DNA of 49,074 nt, from assembly GCA_030627125.1 (NCBI GenBank), contig DAOUSR010000004.1, forward strand, positions 1-49,074. The letters run 5' to 3'. Source of the stretch: Thioploca sp. (GTDB lineage Bacteria > Pseudomonadota > Gammaproteobacteria > Beggiatoales > Beggiatoaceae). The notes beneath the pieces are model-generated. The model made no database searches. It was not told where the DNA came from and saw only the letters and a list, made by a program, of their open reading frames with translations. Each line of letters starts with the position of its first letter. The stretch's first letter is position 1. This document shows positions 28,533 through 38,030 of the stretch, in pieces. A program made the position numbers and the translations under genes.

Positions 28533-28613
28533 GAGCAATTCTTAAGTATGAATGCTTAATTATTACTTAACTTAAATATAAATATCAGTCATTTAATTCG
28601 TATTAATATATTC
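28533..28613 (+). repeat. Dispersed repeat family, copy C
   Basis: Begins GAGCAATTCTTAAGTATGAA. Its segment 28576-28603 is identical to 12472-12499. It lies between the cytochrome gene and the DUF58 gene. Confidence 0.65.
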
Positions 28614-28635
28614 AATTGGAAAATTCTATACACTG

Positions 28636-29952
28636 TCATATTTTAGCTAAATCAGCAATAACATTATTAATATGTACTACATGCACTTCTGGGTAGTTGA
28701 CAATTTCTAATTCTACATCAGTTACCACAATCGCTATAAATGGGATTCCAGCATTTTTAAAAGTTTTAATTAAATTTTGCCGTTCCGCATCCCAACTTAA
28801 CAATATGCAAATACAACTACTAAGAAAAGCAGAATGCTCCATGACTAATGGATATAATTGCTGAAAAGGTTTATCCGCACATACTTCCACACAGGCTAAT
28901 ACTTCTAATAAATTATCAGCTAAACCTTTACCACTAGTGAAACAATAGGCTTCCGTGCCAACAAACATTAAATCTAATAATACTTCGTAGTTGCGGGGAG
29001 CAGAAGCAAAAGATGCCGCCACAGATACTGCAGTTTCAAACAATTCTTTAGAATTTACATCGATAAATGTGTCTAGAATTAATGCTTGTCGCACAAAAAA
29101 CTCATCTTGGAATTCTTTGACTATTGGTTTGCCAGTTTTAGCCCAGCTTTTCCAATGAATATGTTGTAATGGATCGCCGGGACGATATTCACGTAAAGCC
29201 ACAAATTCTTCAGCATCACCAACCGACATTGCTAAATTAATTCCACCACGTTGGTATTTTTTAGTTCCAACTAGAGAAATTTTGTTGACTGGATAACGTT
29301 TTGGCAGAATTAATAAACTATCATTAGCATTAACGGAATACAACGCATTAAACAGACCGAACGGATCGGGGCGAGCAAAAGTCATTTTAGCTAAATGAGC
29401 ATAACCTCTGCGTAAAGGTTTAAGCCGCATCTGCACGGTTAAATAGGATGGTGGGATTGGTGGTAAATTTGTTTCCGGAATTTCTACCCCTCTACTTAAT
29501 TGCATAAACCACATCCAACGTGGATATCCAACATAACGATCAAATCGATTCCGAGTTGCATAACCGGGTTCTTTAGTGTTAATAAAAGCAGTAAAATTTG
29601 GATATTTTTGTTTGGCGTAATCTCTTAAAACTAAATTCTGTTGTACCTTTGGCGTATGGTTATATATTGTTATTTGATAATTTAAGCTTTCTCCTACGGT
29701 AGCAAATTTAGGTAAATCTCGTTCGACTGTTAAACGTATGCGAAACCAGAAAGAACTTAATATGGATAACAATAATATCATCAGCAATATCGAAAATAGT
29801 TGATAAGATAGAGTTTGTCGAGTATCAACTCCAAATATTCCAGCCGCAATTATACTAGCAAATATTAATGAACCAGCTTTGGTAAAATGCTGTTGCATCC
29901 ATGAGGTATAAGCGAATATGGCTCGAAAATTATGAAAGATAAAACGTCGCAT
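28636..29952 (-). CDS. DUF58 membrane protein
   Basis: 438 residues. Two membrane helices near the N-terminus (about 26-44 and 50-68) precede a beta-rich part and the DUF58 signature (EEFVALREYRPGDPLQHIHWKSWAKTGK, about 235-265), then a vWA-like C-terminal half. DUF58 proteins usually accompany MoxR ATPases and transglutaminase-like proteins; neither is here. It begins 2 bases after the alr stop, so it is probably cotranscribed with alr. Confidence 0.88.
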   Translation of the reverse strand: MRRFIFHNFRAIFAYTSWMQQHFTKAGSLIFASIIAAGIFGVDTRQTLSYQLFSILLMILLLSILSSFWFRIRLTVERDLPKFATVGESLNYQITIYNHTPKVQQNLVLRDYAKQKYPNFTAFINTKEPGYATRNRFDRYVGYPRWMWFMQLSRGVEIPETNLPPIPPSYLTVQMRLKPLRRGYAHLAKMTFARPDPFGLFNALYSVNANDSLLILPKRYPVNKISLVGTKKYQRGGINLAMSVGDAEEFVALREYRPGDPLQHIHWKSWAKTGKPIVKEFQDEFFVRQALILDTFIDVNSKELFETAVSVAASFASAPRNYEVLLDLMFVGTEAYCFTSGKGLADNLLEVLACVEVCADKPFQQLYPLVMEHSAFLSSCICILLSWDAERQNLIKTFKNAGIPFIAIVVTDVELEIVNYPEVHVVHINNVIADLAKI

Positions 29953-29954
29953 AG

Positions 29955-31043
29955 TTATAATAATTTAGCAAATGAGCCTTTCTTCACTCTACCACCTAAA
30001 TTACAAAATAATTCATAGGCAATAGTTCCAGACAAACTGGCAATCTCTTCTGCTGGTAAATCTTTACCCCATAATAATACTGGATCACCAACCCGTGCAT
30101 TAGGCTGATTACGCAAGTCAACTGTTATCATATCCATAGATACTCTTCCAATTAACGGCACTCGTTTATCATTCACCAATACTGGAGTTCCAATAGGAGC
30201 ATGGCGTGGATAACCATCTGCATAACCTATCGCAACCACTCCAACTGGCATAGTTTGGGGACAAGTCCAAGTTGCACCATAACCAATAGTATCTCCTTTA
30301 TAACAACGCTTAACACTAATTAATTGGGATTGCAATTGCATTACTGGTTGTAGTTCTTTATTCACACTATCGGGAAAAGGTGAAGCTCCATATAACATAA
30401 TGCCCGGTCGCACCCAATTAAAATGAGTTTCTGGCCAACCTAAAATACCAGCCGAATTAGCCAATGACGCTTCTTCCACTTTTAAATGCTCGACTAATGT
30501 GCTAAAAAGCTTAATCTGCTGTTCGGTAATATCGCTGTTCAAGTCGTCGGCACAGGCAAGATGACTCATTAAACGGATTGGCTCGGCAATATTGGCATTT
30601 TGTTCAGCAAGTTGATAAATTGATACTGCTTCTTTGGGAGTAAAACCCAAGCGATGCATACCAGTATCAACTTTTATCCAAATATTAATTGGCTGTTCCA
30701 ACTTAGCTTTAATTAATTGCTTAAATTGATGGGCGGTGCTGATAACTATCTGTAAATCCTGCTTGACAATTATTGGCAATTCTTCAGGATGAAAAAAACC
30801 TTCTAATATAACAATAGGTTGACTAATATTAATATCTCGTAATTGCATTGCTTCTTCCAGACAACAAACAGCAAAAGCATCAACGTCATTGGCAATTGCA
30901 TTAGCAACTCGTGCAGCACCATGTCCGTAAGCATTAGCTTTTACCACTGCCATTATTTTTTGCTGGGGAGCATGATTTTTTACTTGTTGTAAATTAGCTT
31001 GCAATGCAGAAGTATTAATAATAGCGTTAGTGGGACGAGTCAT
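29955..31043 (-). CDS. alr: Alanine racemase
   Basis: 362 residues, full length. PLP Lys35 (VVKANAYGHG), the catalytic Tyr in IGYGATW, and the RVSMDMITVDL segment are intact. It supplies D-alanine for cell wall synthesis, functionally linked to ddl a few kb away. Upstream of DUF58 on the same strand. Confidence 0.96.
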   Translation of the reverse strand: MTRPTNAIINTSALQANLQQVKNHAPQQKIMAVVKANAYGHGAARVANAIANDVDAFAVCCLEEAMQLRDINISQPIVILEGFFHPEELPIIVKQDLQIVISTAHQFKQLIKAKLEQPINIWIKVDTGMHRLGFTPKEAVSIYQLAEQNANIAEPIRLMSHLACADDLNSDITEQQIKLFSTLVEHLKVEEASLANSAGILGWPETHFNWVRPGIMLYGASPFPDSVNKELQPVMQLQSQLISVKRCYKGDTIGYGATWTCPQTMPVGVVAIGYADGYPRHAPIGTPVLVNDKRVPLIGRVSMDMITVDLRNQPNARVGDPVLLWGKDLPAEEIASLSGTIAYELFCNLGGRVKKGSFAKLL

Positions 31044-31099
31044 AGTTTAGCTAATTGATAATTTATTAAATTGGGAAATTTATAACTTCATTGCCACAG

Positions 31100-31414
31100 C
31101 TAACTTTTATGAAAACTATCTAACAATGTTTTGGTAAAAATTTCTTTAGTTAGATGATGTGGAGTACCAGCTTGCAAAATATGTTCTGCCAAAGTATCAA
31201 TACTAGGCACTTCACTATGAAAAAGTTGGTATTTTAACCGTTGAGGTTGAGTTTTTATAGCTTCAAAAGCAGTCCGCACGATCTGAAATTGTTCGGGATT
31301 CTGTTCTGGAGGGTATTGCCTGATTTTTTGTAAATAGGCTTTTTTTATTTTTTCGTCAGTTGTGTTATCTGGAACTCCTAAAATCTCAAAAGGTGTTTGC
31401 ATCATTTTCCTCAT
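31100..31414 (-). CDS. J-domain-like protein lacking HPD
   Basis: 104 residues. The FEILGVPDNTTDEKIKKAYLQKIRQYPPEQNPEQFQ segment has the J-domain helices, but the HPD loop that activates Hsp70 is replaced by YPPEQNPE. It may bind a specialised Hsp70 homologue or none. The ATG overlaps the stop of the TPR gene (ATGA), so the two are translationally coupled. An internal ATG at residue 5 is also possible. Confidence 0.75.
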   Translation of the reverse strand: MRKMMQTPFEILGVPDNTTDEKIKKAYLQKIRQYPPEQNPEQFQIVRTAFEAIKTQPQRLKYQLFHSEVPSIDTLAEHILQAGTPHHLTKEIFTKTLLDSFHKS

Positions 31415-33825
31415 TTATGTGGTATTTCGTCTGGAATCTCTATGCCTAATTTTTCAAGTTTATTAATAATTTCCTTCATCTTTTTAGGATCAATTTTACC
31501 TTGCGTTTCTTCCATATTGGCTACTATTATTTCCATTTCTTCTACCACCTCGTCAGGGAGATTTTCAAACGGATTGTCAGGAAATATATCTCCTCCATAC
31601 ATACGTTCGACAAATGTTGCAATCATAATTGCAGTACGTTTATCGCCTTGTTCTTCAGCCTCGTCAGCTGCTGCATGAAGTTTATCAAGTTGATTATCAG
31701 ATAGACACCAAACATCTCCTTTGACTATTCCATAAATTTGATAAAATATTAAAGCTGGTTGTTGCTTCCAAGATTTAAGTCCATGAGTGGCAAATTTTTC
31801 CAATAATTTATGGTGTTCTAGCCTTTTCATACATTGACATAAACTAAGCAAGTCGTCTTTAGCAAGCTTATTTTTTACAATAGTTTGCAATTGTTCTTTC
31901 ATTTGTTCAACTGCATCATATAAAAAATCAATTCCATCTTCAACATAAGCATTAATTAAATTCACTAGCTCTAATACTTCGTATTGAACTGACTTATTAC
32001 TAAACGACTTAGATTCTACAACTAAAGGATAAATTTTAGTAGTATCAAGGTTTTGCTTCTTGCAGGTCACTATTAATTGAAACTGACCTAAAATACCTTC
32101 GCCGGCTAATTTTAATCCTGTGCGCAATAATTCTATTGCTTGCGGATGTTGTTGGATAATATCTTTTAGCTGTTTAGAACTTATTGATTTTAATGCTTGG
32201 GTTCTCAATTTAGCTGATAAACGACCTTTTATTGGTTTAATAAACCCTTGTTCTTGTAATTCTAACAAACCTTGATTAATTTGTATAATGCCAGTTTGCT
32301 TGGTAGCTTGTTCAAACTGAGCAGCTTTTTCTAATTCCTTACGTGCCAGAGGATATTTACCAGTTTTAAGCAATTTATGAGCATGAGCGATATGAGAAGC
32401 CCGAGCAATATTACGAGCTTTTACATTAATCGGATCAACTTTTAGTAAGGTAATTGCATATTTGAGTGCTTTCTTGAAAGATTTCCTAGCAGTCGCAGCT
32501 TTCATTGCAACAAACAATATCTCACTATTTTTTGGCAATTTCTTAACTGCTACTTCAGCCCAATTATAATAATCTTTTTCTTCATGGTTTTGCTTATACC
32601 AATCAATCAAATTTAGGTAGCATTCCTTATCAGTTGGATCAAAATCAAGACTTTCTACAAGAAACTCAGGAACATATTCCTTACTCAAAAATTCGCCATG
32701 TTTTTTCAATATTTCAACTTGATGTCTTAAAATAAGAGCAATTTTGAGAGAATTTGGTTTGCGGTTTTGTTTTAGAATTTCAACACAAATATGCCAGTAT
32801 TTTTTAGCTACAAATAATCTTTCTTGCTGCTCATAATGCAAAGCCATAATCCGGTTTTTGTCAAATTCCGATAACACAGCAAACGTTCTCTCATATAGCT
32901 TAATTCCATCTTTATAGCTAGGTAATATAGCCATGCAAGAATGTTGAGCATATTCTGTTCCAAAAGCTTGTTGATTATTGATAAGAATTTCTAAGATATT
33001 TTTATCGGTAGCATTATTTATAGCTTTCTTAACCGCAATAATAGCTTTAAATTGTTGTTTATCCCAGCCTTTTATACAGTTTATGAAATCTTGTTCTAGT
33101 TGATTAAGTGATGCTAATTTTTCCAATAGTTCTATACTATATGGTTCTATTGATAATAGGATTAACTTAGCAAAAGAAGCATATGGTGAAGTAGCTGGTA
33201 TTTTCAATAAAAAATCATTGGCTGAATTTTGATTATAATCAATGACAAGTAAAGCTTTAAGGAGTAAACAAAAATCTCGATAAGGAGAGCGGAATGGAAT
33301 CTGGTTAAGATATTCTTCGCATATTTGTCTATCATCCTGATAATAAGCGATTAATGCCTGTTCAATAATTGCGTAATGCTTGACCAAAGGAGCGTCTTGT
33401 GAAATAGCGTTTATAACCTCAGCATTACCTTCAAAAAATAATATTCCAAATTGAACCATTAATTGTTGTAAAGCTGTTTTTGATAAGTCTGCACTAGAGT
33501 TATCTAATAGATTAATTGCCCGACTATGGTATCCAGCTACAATTAGCCAATGGATATATTGTTCAAATAGCTCTTTATCATCACACAGATTTGCTCGGTT
33601 TTCCCATAACACAACAGCTTCTTTAAACATACCTTTTTCGGCCAAACTCTTAGCACGTAATAGATAAGCTGTGGCCAATCCATCCTGCCATTCTTGCTTT
33701 TGTTCTGTTTTTAATAATTTTTTATAGGCATCAGTAGCTTCTTTATACTTACCTTTGGCCAAAAACTCAGCAGCTTTTTGTGGTGAAACTAATGAATTTA
33801 TAGGAACTTTTTTCTTTTTACTCAT
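31411..33825 (-). CDS. Large TPR-like repeat protein
   Basis: 804 residues, almost entirely helical, with TPR-type repeats at the N-terminus (PQKAAEFLAKGKYKEATDAYKKLL, KGMFKEAVVLWENRA) and in the middle (KSFKKALKYAITLLKVDPIN). No signal peptide or membrane segment. The C-terminal ~70 residues end in an acidic helix (VVEEMEIIVANMEETQGK). Likely a cytosolic scaffold. Coupling with the J-like gene suggests a chaperone role; the Hsp70-type partner usually found with such pairs is not in the window. Confidence 0.7.
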   Translation of the reverse strand: MSKKKKVPINSLVSPQKAAEFLAKGKYKEATDAYKKLLKTEQKQEWQDGLATAYLLRAKSLAEKGMFKEAVVLWENRANLCDDKELFEQYIHWLIVAGYHSRAINLLDNSSADLSKTALQQLMVQFGILFFEGNAEVINAISQDAPLVKHYAIIEQALIAYYQDDRQICEEYLNQIPFRSPYRDFCLLLKALLVIDYNQNSANDFLLKIPATSPYASFAKLILLSIEPYSIELLEKLASLNQLEQDFINCIKGWDKQQFKAIIAVKKAINNATDKNILEILINNQQAFGTEYAQHSCMAILPSYKDGIKLYERTFAVLSEFDKNRIMALHYEQQERLFVAKKYWHICVEILKQNRKPNSLKIALILRHQVEILKKHGEFLSKEYVPEFLVESLDFDPTDKECYLNLIDWYKQNHEEKDYYNWAEVAVKKLPKNSEILFVAMKAATARKSFKKALKYAITLLKVDPINVKARNIARASHIAHAHKLLKTGKYPLARKELEKAAQFEQATKQTGIIQINQGLLELQEQGFIKPIKGRLSAKLRTQALKSISSKQLKDIIQQHPQAIELLRTGLKLAGEGILGQFQLIVTCKKQNLDTTKIYPLVVESKSFSNKSVQYEVLELVNLINAYVEDGIDFLYDAVEQMKEQLQTIVKNKLAKDDLLSLCQCMKRLEHHKLLEKFATHGLKSWKQQPALIFYQIYGIVKGDVWCLSDNQLDKLHAAADEAEEQGDKRTAIMIATFVERMYGGDIFPDNPFENLPDEVVEEMEIIVANMEETQGKIDPKKMKEIINKLEKLGIEIPDEIPHK

Positions 33826-33852
33826 GATATTTAGGATATTAATATATTATCA

Positions 33853-33960
33853 TCGCCAATGCCAAAAGTTGTTGGGAATGAGTTACGATTTCCTGAAATC
33901 TGAAAGTAATATGAGAGTTTCGGAAAATCCACTTCAAAAACAACTATCTAAATAGCGAAG
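33853..33960. repeat. Second, degenerate copy of the TCGCCAA hairpin repeat
   Basis: TCGCCAA ... GTTGTTGGGAATGAGTTACG matches the left half and loop of 4069-4139. The right half is displaced by about 35 extra bases before a partial outer arm (TAGCGAAGGTATT). Same family, altered by an insertion or rearrangement. Confidence 0.55.
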
Positions 33961-34220
33961 GTATTAAGTTAAAACTGGGCTTGATATAGAACATTATTAG
34001 TTACTAAATGTTACGCAGAATGGTTCTCAAATTTCCTCGACTCATCCTTGGTAAGAAGGGTTAGAGTAAGTCAGGAGTTAGTTAATTGCTAACTACGTCT
34101 ATCTTTAAGAAATATTTAAAACTAATATTTAGTAATTATATCAATATATTGTATATATTTAACAACATATTTTGTATTAGTGTAATCCCGTTAGTTCTAG
34201 CGTAATTTAGAGAAATATGT

Positions 34221-34226
34221 TATAAT
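34221..34226 (+). promoter_or_regulatory. Possible -10 box for petABC
   Basis: TATAAT about 257 bases before petA. The corresponding -35 is poor. Weak call; it would imply a long leader. Confidence 0.25.
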
Positions 34227-34482
34227 GGCAAAAATTTGCAGAATTTAAATAGAATTGTATATTTTTTCACTAGAGTAGTCAAGAACTGCATCTTAAGACT
34301 AATTATTTTTTCAAGTATTGAATTAAGCTGATTTCTTAAAGAGTTTAGTAGTTTTAGGTATTTGGATATTATCAAAATATAAGTAATCTTAAATTATTGA
34401 GAGAAAGTATATTTTAAAATTCTATCAAAATTGTAATCATTTTCAGGAATATTAAACATCACTAAAGGTAAGGTCTTTTGAC

Positions 34483-35088
34483 ATGACTGAAGGCATAGAT
34501 GATAAAGGTAAACGCCGTTTTTTAATTGCGGCAACATCGGTGGTTGGGGCAGTTGGGGCTGGGTTTGCGGCAGTTCCATTTGTAATGTCCTTAAAACCGA
34601 GTGCAAAAGCACATGCGGCTGGAGCTCCGGTTGAGGCTGATATTAGTAAACTTAAACCGGGCGAAAAGCTTACTATAGAATGGCGTGGTAAACCAGTTTG
34701 GATTGTTAGACGAACCGAGAAAAATTTAGCCGATTTACCAACGTTAGATGCTAAATTAACTGACCCTAATTCTGATGTTGTTGAACAACAACCAGGATAT
34801 GCAAAAAATCCAAGTAGAGCAATTAAACCTGAATATTTAGTAGTAATAGGTATATGTACTCATTTAGGTTGTTCTCCGACTCATGTTAAAGCAGATGATC
34901 CTGCTGGAGCAGCGTTTGATGATGATTGGAAAGGTGGCTTTTTCTGTCCTTGTCATGGTTCTAAATTTGATTTGGCTGGACGCATCTACTCTGGTTTGCC
35001 AGCACCAACTAATTTAGTTATCCCGCCTCATACTTACATCAATGATAGCCGTATTTTAATCGGTGTTGATCAAGAAGGAGCAGCTTAA
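34483..35088 (+). CDS. petA: Ubiquinol-cytochrome c reductase iron-sulfur subunit (Rieske)
   Basis: 201 residues. A twin-arginine signal/anchor (KRRFLIAATS plus hydrophobic helix) precedes the Rieske domain with Cys125-x-His127...Cys130 (CTHLGC) and Cys155-x-Cys157-His158 (CPCHGS), which hold the 2Fe-2S cluster and disulfide. First gene of the bc1 operon; its stop overlaps the petB start (TAATG). Confidence 0.97.
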   Translation: MTEGIDDKGKRRFLIAATSVVGAVGAGFAAVPFVMSLKPSAKAHAAGAPVEADISKLKPGEKLTIEWRGKPVWIVRRTEKNLADLPTLDAKLTDPNSDVVEQQPGYAKNPSRAIKPEYLVVIGICTHLGCSPTHVKADDPAGAAFDDDWKGGFFCPCHGSKFDLAGRIYSGLPAPTNLVIPPHTYINDSRILIGVDQEGAA

Positions 35089-36311
35089 TGGCTAAAATAT
35101 TAAATGCAAGTTTAGACTGGGTGGATACACGATTCCCTCTGACGAAGATGTGGAATGAGCATCTAGCCAAGTATTATGCACCCAAGAATTTTAATTTTTG
35201 GTATTACTTCGGTTCATTAGCTTTGATGATGCTAGTGTTACAAATTATCACTGGTATCTTTTTAGCTACTAACTATAAACCAGATGCCCAATTAGCATTC
35301 GCTTCTGTAGAGTACATCATGCGTGATGTGGATTATGGTTGGTTGATTCGCTATTTGCATTCTACTGGAGCTTCCTTCTTCTTTATCGCTATTTATCTAC
35401 ATATGTTCCGAGCTTTATTATATGGTTCATATAGAAAACCCCGTGAGTTGATTTGGATTATTGGAATGTTTATTTACTTGTGCCTAATGGCAGAATCTTT
35501 CTTAGGTTATTTATTGCCTTGGGGACAGATGTCTTATTGGGGAGCTCAAGTTATCCTTTCTTTATTTGGAGCTATTCCATACATAGGTGAAGAATTAGCC
35601 ATTTGGGTACGGGGTGATTTTGTAATTGCTGATGCTACCTTGAATCGATTCTTTATTTATCATGTGGTTGCGGTACCAATAATTTTATTAGGTTTGGCAG
35701 TAGTGCATATTATTGCTCTGCATGAAGTTGGTTCCAACAATCCTGATGGAATTGAAATCAAGAAAAATAAAGACCCAGCAACTGGTATTCCATTAGATGG
35801 TATTCCTTTCCATCCTTACTATACTGTCAAAGACATTGTAGGTATTGCGGTATTTTTAATTATCTTTTCAGGGGTAGTGTTTTATGCTCCAGAATTAGGC
35901 GGTTATTTCCTTGAGGCTAATAATTTCTTCCCAGCCGATTCGATGAAAACTCCAGAACATATAGCACCTCTTTGGTATTTTACGCCATTTTATGCAATTT
36001 TACGGGCAATTCCGGATAAATTGGCTGGTGTGGTTGCTATGGGTGGAGCGATTCTAATTTTATTTGCATTACCTTGGTTAGATCGTAGTCCAGTTAAATC
36101 TATCCGTTACAAAGGGCCTATATTTAAGTTTGCATTGTTCTTGTTTGTAATAGCTTTCTTTGGCTTATGTTATTTAGGGATGCAAGCTCCTACTCCAACT
36201 AAAACTTTATTTGCTCAAATATTTTCTGCTATTTATTTCGGATTTTTCATCTTAATGCCTATTTATTCTAAGATGGATAAAACCAAACCTGTACCAGAAA
36301 GGGTGACCTAA
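35088..36311 (+). CDS. petB: Ubiquinol-cytochrome c reductase cytochrome b
   Basis: 407 residues, polytopic. The heme-binding His pairs (RYLHSTGAS and YLHMFRALLYGSYR; later FFIYHVVAVP and VVHIIALHEVG), the Qo motif (PEW-equivalent region near TPEHIAPLWYFTPFYAILRAIPDK) and the QILTG-like LQIITG near the start are present. Overlaps both neighbours by a base. Confidence 0.97.
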   Translation: MAKILNASLDWVDTRFPLTKMWNEHLAKYYAPKNFNFWYYFGSLALMMLVLQIITGIFLATNYKPDAQLAFASVEYIMRDVDYGWLIRYLHSTGASFFFIAIYLHMFRALLYGSYRKPRELIWIIGMFIYLCLMAESFLGYLLPWGQMSYWGAQVILSLFGAIPYIGEELAIWVRGDFVIADATLNRFFIYHVVAVPIILLGLAVVHIIALHEVGSNNPDGIEIKKNKDPATGIPLDGIPFHPYYTVKDIVGIAVFLIIFSGVVFYAPELGGYFLEANNFFPADSMKTPEHIAPLWYFTPFYAILRAIPDKLAGVVAMGGAILILFALPWLDRSPVKSIRYKGPIFKFALFLFVIAFFGLCYLGMQAPTPTKTLFAQIFSAIYFGFFILMPIYSKMDKTKPVPERVT

Positions 36312-37027
36312 TGAAAAAATTGATTACTACTTTAATTTTATTGTTACCTAGTATTGGGTTTGCTTCTGGTGGTATTGAATTACAGCATGCCAATAATGAT
36401 ATTAACGATAAAGCTTCCTTAAAAGCTGGAGCTGAATTATTTGTCAACTATTGTATGGGCTGTCATTCAGCTAATTACGTGCGTTATAAACGTATAGGAC
36501 AAGATATTGGTATTTCCGATGAAGAACTGATGAAAGATTTTATGTTCAATACGGAAAAAGTTGGTGATACCATGAGTGTTGCGATGGATAAAGCAGATTC
36601 TGCAAGATGGTTTGGAGTTACTCCTCCTGACTTAAGCGTAATTGCTAGAGCTCGTGGAACTGATTGGTTATATACTTATTTCATGACTTTTTACCTAGAC
36701 TCTTCTCGTCCACTTGGAGTAAATAATTTGGCATTTCCAGATGTTGGGATGCCACATGTGTTATGGGAACGTCAAGGTTGGCAAGAACCTGTTTATGAAG
36801 AACATGGTGGTCATAAGGTGATTGCTTCTTTGCAGTTGATAGGTTCAAAAGAGAAAGCTGAACAGTATGAGACAGATGTACGAAATTTGGTAAACTTTCT
36901 TGATTATATTGGTGAGCCAGCTAAATTACAACGTCTAGCTTTAGGTTGGAAGGTAATGGCTTTCTTATTTATTTTCTTAATCTTTGCTATCTTTTTGAAG
37001 AAAGAGTATTGGCGGGATATAAAGTAG
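36311..37027 (+). CDS. petC: Ubiquinol-cytochrome c reductase cytochrome c1
   Basis: 238 residues. Signal peptide, heme motif CMGCH (48-52), probable axial Met in FPDVGMPHVLWE, and a C-terminal membrane anchor (about 213-231). Completes bc1, which passes electrons from quinol to cytochrome c. Its stop codon falls at the edge of a dispersed repeat, and the sspA/sspB genes that usually follow are displaced by the ATPase-nuclease insert. Confidence 0.96.
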   Translation: MKKLITTLILLLPSIGFASGGIELQHANNDINDKASLKAGAELFVNYCMGCHSANYVRYKRIGQDIGISDEELMKDFMFNTEKVGDTMSVAMDKADSARWFGVTPPDLSVIARARGTDWLYTYFMTFYLDSSRPLGVNNLAFPDVGMPHVLWERQGWQEPVYEEHGGHKVIASLQLIGSKEKAEQYETDVRNLVNFLDYIGEPAKLQRLALGWKVMAFLFIFLIFAIFLKKEYWRDIK

Positions 37028-37087
37028 GTCTGATTAGTTTTATCTAATGAATGTCGGGTTACGACTTGCGTCTAACCCGACCTACTT
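37024..37087. repeat. 'gtcgggttacg...ctaacccgac' repeat at petC 3' end
   Basis: GTCGGGTTA (37053-37061) pairs with TAACCCGAC (37073-37081); an outer pair AAGTAGGTC / GACCTACTT encloses it. Same family as 26796-26846. It marks the left edge of the foreign-looking insert and could terminate petABC. Confidence 0.65.
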
Positions 37088-37109
37088 AATCTAACAATAT
37101 TAGTTATAT

Positions 37110-38030
37110 ATGTCTAATTTAGAATTAAAGATTAAAAATGTTGGTCTTATCAAAGAAGCTAATATTAAAATAGATGGTTTGACTGTTATTGCTGGTGAGA
37201 ATGATACTGGAAAAAGTACAGTTGGAAAGAGTTTATTTTTTATAAATCAAATTAAAGAAGTTGATGTTAAGAAATTTGAATTTTTTAGCAGTATTTTTTA
37301 CTTTTTACAAAAAGATGCAGAAATAGCTTTTAATGGAAATGAAGTTATTTATAAATCTTATGTAAGTTCTAAACTTTTAGTAAATACCTTCAACACAGTT
37401 TTTATCGAAACTCCAATAATTATCAATTTATTTTACCTATTTTCAAATTTAGATACTATTCAAAGCGATACTCCATATGAAATTAATTACCCTTATATAC
37501 TAAGAAATTTATATAAACAATTAAAACTTAAGTTAAAATATGAAACTTCTTTAGATAAAAATCAATTATTAAATAATTTGAAAGATATTATAGATGGTGA
37601 ATTTGTATTACACCCCTTAAAAGAACTTGTATTTAAAAAAGGTAATCAAGAATTTGATATAAATGCAGTAGCAACCGGAATTAAGAGTTTCGGAATTTTA
37701 CAACTTTTAATAAAAAATAATTACTTAACTAAAGATTCTATTTTGATAGTAGATGAGCCAGAAGTGCATTTACATCCAAAATGGCAACTTGAATATGCAA
37801 AATTTATTGTTGAACTAGTGAAAAATGGAGTGAAAGTTTTAATAACTTCTCATAGTCCTTATATGATTGATGCGTTTGAAATGTATTCAAAAAATATAAA
37901 TAGTAATTTTTATTTAGCAAATAAAAAAGATAATTATTCCGTTATAGAAGATGTCAGTGATGACTTAGAACCCATTTATAAAAAATTAGCAGAGCCAATT
38001 GATGAATTGGAGGAATTAGATGTTGAATAG
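37110..38030 (+). CDS. ABC-type ATPase, first of two in a putative defence cassette
   Basis: 306 residues, AAA_15/AAA_21-like (OLD/RecF-type) single ATPase. Walker A GENDTGKST (29-37), signature-like ATGIKSFG (about 188-195), Walker B ILIVDEPEVHLHP with D215-E216, and the switch His248 (ITSHSP). There is no coiled coil of SMC size and no attached TOPRIM, so the nuclease function is in the next gene, whose start lies within this gene's end (11 bases shared). Its only Arg codon is AGA. Not assignable to a named system. Confidence 0.85.
   Translation: MSNLELKIKNVGLIKEANIKIDGLTVIAGENDTGKSTVGKSLFFINQIKEVDVKKFEFFSSIFYFLQKDAEIAFNGNEVIYKSYVSSKLLVNTFNTVFIETPIIINLFYLFSNLDTIQSDTPYEINYPYILRNLYKQLKLKLKYETSLDKNQLLNNLKDIIDGEFVLHPLKELVFKKGNQEFDINAVATGIKSFGILQLLIKNNYLTKDSILIVDEPEVHLHPKWQLEYAKFIVELVKNGVKVLITSHSPYMIDAFEMYSKNINSNFYLANKKDNYSVIEDVSDDLEPIYKKLAEPIDELEELDVE

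Larger units (their letters stand above)
33826..34482. other. Intergenic region upstream of petABC
   Basis: Divergent region of about 650 bases. It contains the degenerate hairpin repeat at 33853-33960 and a TATAAT at 34221-34226. No ORF or RNA gene is recognised in the rest. Confidence 0.45.
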
